Positions 60,586 through 64,000 of a stretch of DNA of 64,000 bases are shown here, in pieces (the stretch's first letter is position 1; every line of letters begins with the position of its first letter). The DNA is from Streptomyces halobius (GTDB lineage: Bacteria; Actinomycetota; Actinomycetes; Streptomycetales; Streptomycetaceae): positions 3,658,001-3,722,000 of the forward strand of contig NZ_CP086322.1 in NCBI RefSeq assembly GCF_023277745.1. Direction: 5' to 3'. The notes beneath the pieces were generated by a model, which saw only the letters and a list, made by a program, of their open reading frames with translations, did no database searches and was not told the origin of the DNA. The position numbers were made by a program, and so were the translations under genes.

Positions 60586-61008
60586 TCACGCCGCGAAGAG
60601 CTCCGCCCACCGTGTGATACCGCCCGCGTGGACCCGCGTGCCGCACTCGGCCGCCAGGGCGGTGACGATGCCGAGCCCGCGGCCGTGTTCGCCCGTGCAG
60701 GGCTCGACGACCGGCCGCCCGTCCGCCGCCGCAGGCCCCGCGTCGGTGACCTCGACGCGCAGGGCGTTGCGCCCGTCGACGACCCGTGACAGCCGCAGCA
60801 CCGCCGGCGGCAGGGCGTGGACGACCGCGTTGGTGGTCAGCTCCGAGATCACGAGGAGCACGTCCTCGGCGAGGTCCGGGGCCAGGTTCCAGTCGGCCAG
60901 GACCGTACGCACCCGCCGGCGTACGGCCGAGACGGCCTCGGGAATGTGCGGCAGCGGACAGACATGTTCGGCCACCTCCCGAACCACGGTGTCGAGCTGT
61001 GCCGTCAT
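60586..61008 (-). CDS. RsbW-like ATP-binding protein
   Basis: 140 residues from ATG 61008 with AGAGGAGGC ahead; the 49 residues of the longer frame are unsupported. N box ELTTNAVVHALPP, G1 EVTDAGPAAADG, G2 GEHGRGLGIVTALA, ending WAELFAA. A single HATPase_c domain of the Streptomyces anti-sigma kinase type. It converges on serA and diverges from the IclR gene. No partner gene adjoins it. Confidence 0.85.
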   Translation of the reverse strand: MTAQLDTVVREVAEHVCPLPHIPEAVSAVRRRVRTVLADWNLAPDLAEDVLLVISELTTNAVVHALPPAVLRLSRVVDGRNALRVEVTDAGPAAADGRPVVEPCTGEHGRGLGIVTALAAECGTRVHAGGITRWAELFAA

Positions 61009-61172
61009 GCCGCCTCCTCTGAGGCCCCCTGCCCGGCTGGCACCGGGCTTGGGGAGGACGGTATGGGGGATGGTGGGGGCGGTCAATGAACATCGGTCGG
61101 CATTACCGAACGCCTGCCCCGCGGAGGGGCCATCCGCTCGGCAGATGCCGACCACGGGACTACGATTTCCTC

Positions 61173-61940
61173 ATGGCCGGCCCGGTCCAGTCGATCGAAC
61201 GGGCGGCGGCAATCCTGCGACTGCTCGCCAGCGGGCCCCGTCGGCTCGGACTGGGTGAGGTGGCCGCGTCGCTCGGACTGGCGAAGGGCACCACCCACGG
61301 CATCCTGCGCACCCTGCAGCACGTCGACTTCGTCGAGCAGGACGCGGCGACCGGAAAATACCAGCTCGGGGCCGCGCTGCTGCACTTGGGCACCAGCTAC
61401 CTCGACGTGAACGAGCTGCGATCCCGCTCCATCAACTGGGCCGACGCCCTGGCCGCCCGCAGCGGGGAGGCGGTCCGCCTGGGCGCGCCCCTGGAGGGCA
61501 AGGTGCTCATCGTCCACCACGTCTTCCGCCCCGACGACACCCTCCAGACCCTGGACGTGGGCGCGCTGCTGCCCCTGCACGCCTCCTCGCTCGGCAAGGT
61601 GCTGCTGGCCTTCGGCAGCGTGCCCCTGGAGCCGGCCGTGGAGGCGGGGCTGGAGGCGTACACCCGGCAGACCCTGGTCGCCCCGGAACGCCTCACCCAG
61701 GCGCTCACCGAGGTCCGGGAGCTCGGGTGGGCTGCCGAAGTACAAGAGATGATCACGGGCGAGGCCGGCATCGCCGCGCCGATCCGGGGCCACGGTGGCC
61801 TTGTGGTGGGCGCTATCGGCGTCTCCGGCACGGTCGAGCGGATCTGCGACTCCAAAGGTGTCCCGCAGCCGGCCCTGGTGACCCAGGTCCGCCACGCCGC
61901 CCGGGCGATCTCCAGAGATCTGGGGGCGGCCCGCTGGTGA
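61173..61940 (+). CDS. IclR-family regulator, likely of glycerol use
   Basis: 255 residues from ATG 61173. Winged helix at about 6-65: VQSIERAAAILRLLASGPRR, LGLGEVAASLGLAKGTTHGI, LRTLQHVDFVEQ. Effector domain: HASSLGKVLLAFG, TEVRELGWAAEVQEMITGEAGIAAPIRG and GAIGVSGTVERI. The closest well-known relative by context is GylR, the glycerol-operon repressor; here it is 39 bases upstream of glpK, with no glpF or glpD between or after. Confidence 0.88.
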   Translation: MAGPVQSIERAAAILRLLASGPRRLGLGEVAASLGLAKGTTHGILRTLQHVDFVEQDAATGKYQLGAALLHLGTSYLDVNELRSRSINWADALAARSGEAVRLGAPLEGKVLIVHHVFRPDDTLQTLDVGALLPLHASSLGKVLLAFGSVPLEPAVEAGLEAYTRQTLVAPERLTQALTEVRELGWAAEVQEMITGEAGIAAPIRGHGGLVVGAIGVSGTVERICDSKGVPQPALVTQVRHAARAISRDLGAARW

Positions 61941-61979
61941 GCCCCGCCGCCCTCGTGCACCGCGAACGGAAGGCTGATC

Positions 61980-63494
61980 ATGGTTGAGCGGTATGTGATG
62001 TCCATCGACCAGGGCACCACCTCCACCCGATGCATCCTGTTCGACCACCAGGGGCGGCTGGTGTCGGTCGCCCAGCGGGAGCATCAGCAGTACTTCCCTC
62101 GGCCCGGCTGGGTTGAGCACGACGCCGTCGAGATCTGGCACACCCTGCAGCGTGTGGTTCCGCAGGCGCTCTCCGACGCCGATGCCGGCCCCGATGAGGT
62201 CGCCGCCGTCGGGATCGCCAACCAGCGCGAGACGACCGTGCTGTGGGACCGGCGTACGGGCACCCCGCTGGGTAGGGCGATCGTCTGGCAGGACACCCGT
62301 ACGGCTCCGCTGGTCGAGGGCCTCAGACGCCGGCCCGGGGACGAGTTCTTCCTCCGGCGCTGTTGCCTGCCCCCTTCCACGTACTTCTCCGCCCCCCGGA
62401 TCCGCTGGCTGTTCGACCACGTCGACGGGCTGCGGCAGCGCGCCGAGGACGGCGAGGTGCTGTTCGGCACGATGGAGAGCTGGCTGATCTGGAACCTCAC
62501 CGGCGGGCGAGCCGGCGGCATGCACATCACCGACGTCACCAACGCCAGCCGCACCATGCTGATGAACATCGGCACCCTCGACTGGGACGAGGAGCTGCTG
62601 GAGTTCTTCGGGGTCCCCCGCCCGATGCTCCCGGAGATCCACTCCTCGGCCGAGACCTACGGAACCGCCCGTTCCGTCCTCCCGGGCGTCCGTATCACCG
62701 CGGCACTCGGTGACCAGCAGGCGGCGCTGTTCGGACAGACCTGCTTCGCCCCCGGCGAGGCGAAGTGCACCTACGGAACCGGCAGCTTCCTGCTGCTCAA
62801 CACCGGCACCGACCTCGTACGGTCCCGGCACGGACTGCTCACCACCGTCGCCTACAAGATCGAGGACCAGCCCGCGGTCTACGCACTCGAAGGCCCGATC
62901 GCCGTCACCGGCGCGCTGGTCCAGTGGTTCCGCGACCGGCTGGGCCTGATCAGCACCGCCCCCGAGATCGAGACCCTCGCGCGCACCGTCGAGGACAACG
63001 GCGGCTGCTACATCGTCCCGGCGTTCTCCGGCCTGTACGCGCCGCACTGGCGCAGCGACGCCCGCGGTGTCATCGTCGGCCTCACCTCGTACATCACCAA
63101 GGGGCACCTGGCCCGAGCCGTGCTGGAGGCCACCGGCTGGCAGACCCGGGAGGTGGTCGACGCCATGAACGCCGACTCCTCGCTTGCTCTGAAGGTGCTC
63201 AAGGTGGACGGCGGCATGACGTCCGACAACCTGCTCATGCAGTTCCTGGCCGACGTGCTCGACGTGCCCGTGGTGCGCCCCATGGCCGTCGAGACGGTCT
63301 CCCTGGGCGCCGCCTACGCCGCTGGGCTCGCCGCCGGCTACTGGCCCGACCTGGAGGTCCTGCGCCGCAACTGGCACCGGGCCGCCCAGTGGCTGCCGGA
63401 CATGGACCCCCAGCGGCGGCAGTCGGAGTACGAGAACTGGAAGCGGGCGGTCGAGCGCTCGCTCGGCTGGATCGCGTCGCCGAACCCGCCCTGA
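61980..63494 (+). CDS. glpK: Glycerol kinase
   Basis: 504 residues, FGGY kinase. ATG 61980 with GGAAGG ahead. ATP/substrate motifs: [18 protein letters not shown] at the start, [23 protein letters not shown]-type sequence ([13 protein letters not shown]), the [12 protein letters not shown] loop and [14 protein letters not shown]. Converts glycerol to glycerol-3-phosphate. It follows the IclR gene and ends with a terminator; the downstream ychF is on the other strand. Confidence 0.95.
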   Translation: MVERYVMSIDQGTTSTRCILFDHQGRLVSVAQREHQQYFPRPGWVEHDAVEIWHTLQRVVPQALSDADAGPDEVAAVGIANQRETTVLWDRRTGTPLGRAIVWQDTRTAPLVEGLRRRPGDEFFLRRCCLPPSTYFSAPRIRWLFDHVDGLRQRAEDGEVLFGTMESWLIWNLTGGRAGGMHITDVTNASRTMLMNIGTLDWDEELLEFFGVPRPMLPEIHSSAETYGTARSVLPGVRITAALGDQQAALFGQTCFAPGEAKCTYGTGSFLLLNTGTDLVRSRHGLLTTVAYKIEDQPAVYALEGPIAVTGALVQWFRDRLGLISTAPEIETLARTVEDNGGCYIVPAFSGLYAPHWRSDARGVIVGLTSYITKGHLARAVLEATGWQTREVVDAMNADSSLALKVLKVDGGMTSDNLLMQFLADVLDVPVVRPMAVETVSLGAAYAAGLAAGYWPDLEVLRRNWHRAAQWLPDMDPQRRQSEYENWKRAVERSLGWIASPNPP

Positions 63495-63638
63495 CGGCTC
63501 GTCTCCCCGGCTCGGGGCGCGATCGCAGCGCCGAGCCGGCGACGGTGCGGATCACCACGGACGACGACAGATGACAAGGCGTCAGGAAACCCGGAACGGA
63601 TCCGCGACGGGTGACGGATCCTGCAACGGGTATGACGA

Positions 63639-63668
63639 CGGGGTCGGACCCGAAGCGGGCCGACCCCG
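63639..63668. terminator. Terminator between glpK and ychF
   Basis: CGGGGTCGG (63639-63647) pairs with CCGACCCCG (63660-63668), with inner CCC/GGG pairing possible, followed by TTTGACC and a later TTTTT (63680-63684). It serves the converging glpK (+) and perhaps ychF (-) transcripts. Confidence 0.7.
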
Positions 63669-63715
63669 TTTGACCTGCGTTTTTACAGATCGGCGGGTCG
63701 ATGCGACGGCGGCCG

Positions 63716-64000
63716 CTACACGTTGAAGCGGAACTCGCAGACGTCCCCGTCCTGCATCACATAGTCCTTGCCCTCCATCCGCGCCCTGCCCGCCGCGCGG
63801 GCCTCGGCGACCGAGCCCGTTTCGACCAGGTCGGCGAAGGAGATGACCTCGGCCTTGATGAAGCCCTTCTGGAAGTCGGTGTGGATGACACCGGCGGCCT
63901 CGGGGGCGGTGGCGCCCTTCTTGATGGTCCAGGCGCGGGTTTCCTTGGGGCCGGCGGTCAGATACGTCTGCAGGCCGAGGGTGTTGAAGCCGACGTGGGC
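63716..64000 (-). CDS. ychF: Ribosome-binding ATPase YchF, C-terminal part (cut by window edge)
   Basis: The last 94 residues of a minus-strand gene with stop TAG at 63716; the 5' part is outside the window. The visible part is the TGS domain: [20 protein letters not shown], then [40 protein letters not shown], and the terminal [17 protein letters not shown]. This end is diagnostic of YchF/OLA1 ATPases, translation-associated proteins involved in stress response. Confidence 0.92.
   Translation of the reverse strand, partial: AHVGFNTLGLQTYLTAGPKETRAWTIKKGATAPEAAGVIHTDFQKGFIKAEVISFADLVETGSVAEARAAGRARMEGKDYVMQDGDVCEFRFNV

Overview
The window is a continuous piece of a Streptomyces (or very close actinomycete) chromosome. 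The support is about 70% GC with GC-rich third codon positions, frequent GTG and TTG starts, mycothiol biosynthesis (mshB), the sporulation oligopeptide importer bldK, SpoIIE-type phosphatases with RsbW-like kinases, a DUF397/DUF5753 regulator pair and an FdxA-type 7Fe ferredoxin. No rRNA, tRNA, CRISPR array, insertion sequence or prophage was seen. The gene order from mshB through bldK to typA and the succinate dehydrogenase genes resembles, from memory, the S. coelicolor core around bldK; locus numbers could not be checked.

Layout. 1-9.2 kb: dapC and fdxA, a GNAT/SirB1 pair, a membrane PP2C phosphatase, and a DesK/DesR-like two-component system run together with an ABC-2 exporter, preceded by a perfect palindrome that is a likely operator. 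9.4-16.3 kb: a repeat-rich PG_binding_4 membrane protein, a DUF6113 protein overlapping mshB, a 64-aa membrane peptide and an S9 oligopeptidase. 17.1-29.5 kb: two five-gene oligopeptide importers facing each other, bldKA-E on + and a second dpp/opp operon on -. 29.6-36.6 kb: a broken monooxygenase remnant, a TauD dioxygenase, the DUF397/DUF5753 pair (regulator missing its N-terminus), typA, and a family 5 binding protein with a roughly 240-residue insertion. 37-42.8 kb: a three-gene succinate dehydrogenase/fumarate reductase operon and a Tat-type amidohydrolase. 43-52.4 kb: a PAS-PAS-GAF-PP2C-HATPase protein and single genes (HATPase, NUDIX, SPOR, APC permease, GntR, PIG-L deacetylase, alpha/beta hydrolase).

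52.4-60.4 kb is the most unusual part. A low-GC leader precedes sbnA and sbnB homologues, the pair that makes L-2,3-diaminopropionate from O-phosphoserine and glutamate. These are followed, partly through 4-base stop/start overlaps, by an orphan FAD/NAD(P)-binding protein, a cystathionine-gamma-synthase-fold PLP enzyme and a BenE-type transporter, and then by serA, which would supply the phosphoserine branch. No NRPS, NIS synthetase or ligase is present, so this looks like a compact pathway for a diaminopropionate-derived amino acid of unknown structure. 60.5-64 kb: a HATPase gene, an IclR regulator with glpK, and the 3' end of ychF.

A second theme is intergenic structure: strong GC hairpins after many genes, a 62-63 bp dispersed repeat present in two convergent gaps, 21-bp-spaced direct repeats at two places, and short-period tandem repeats in several leaders and tails.
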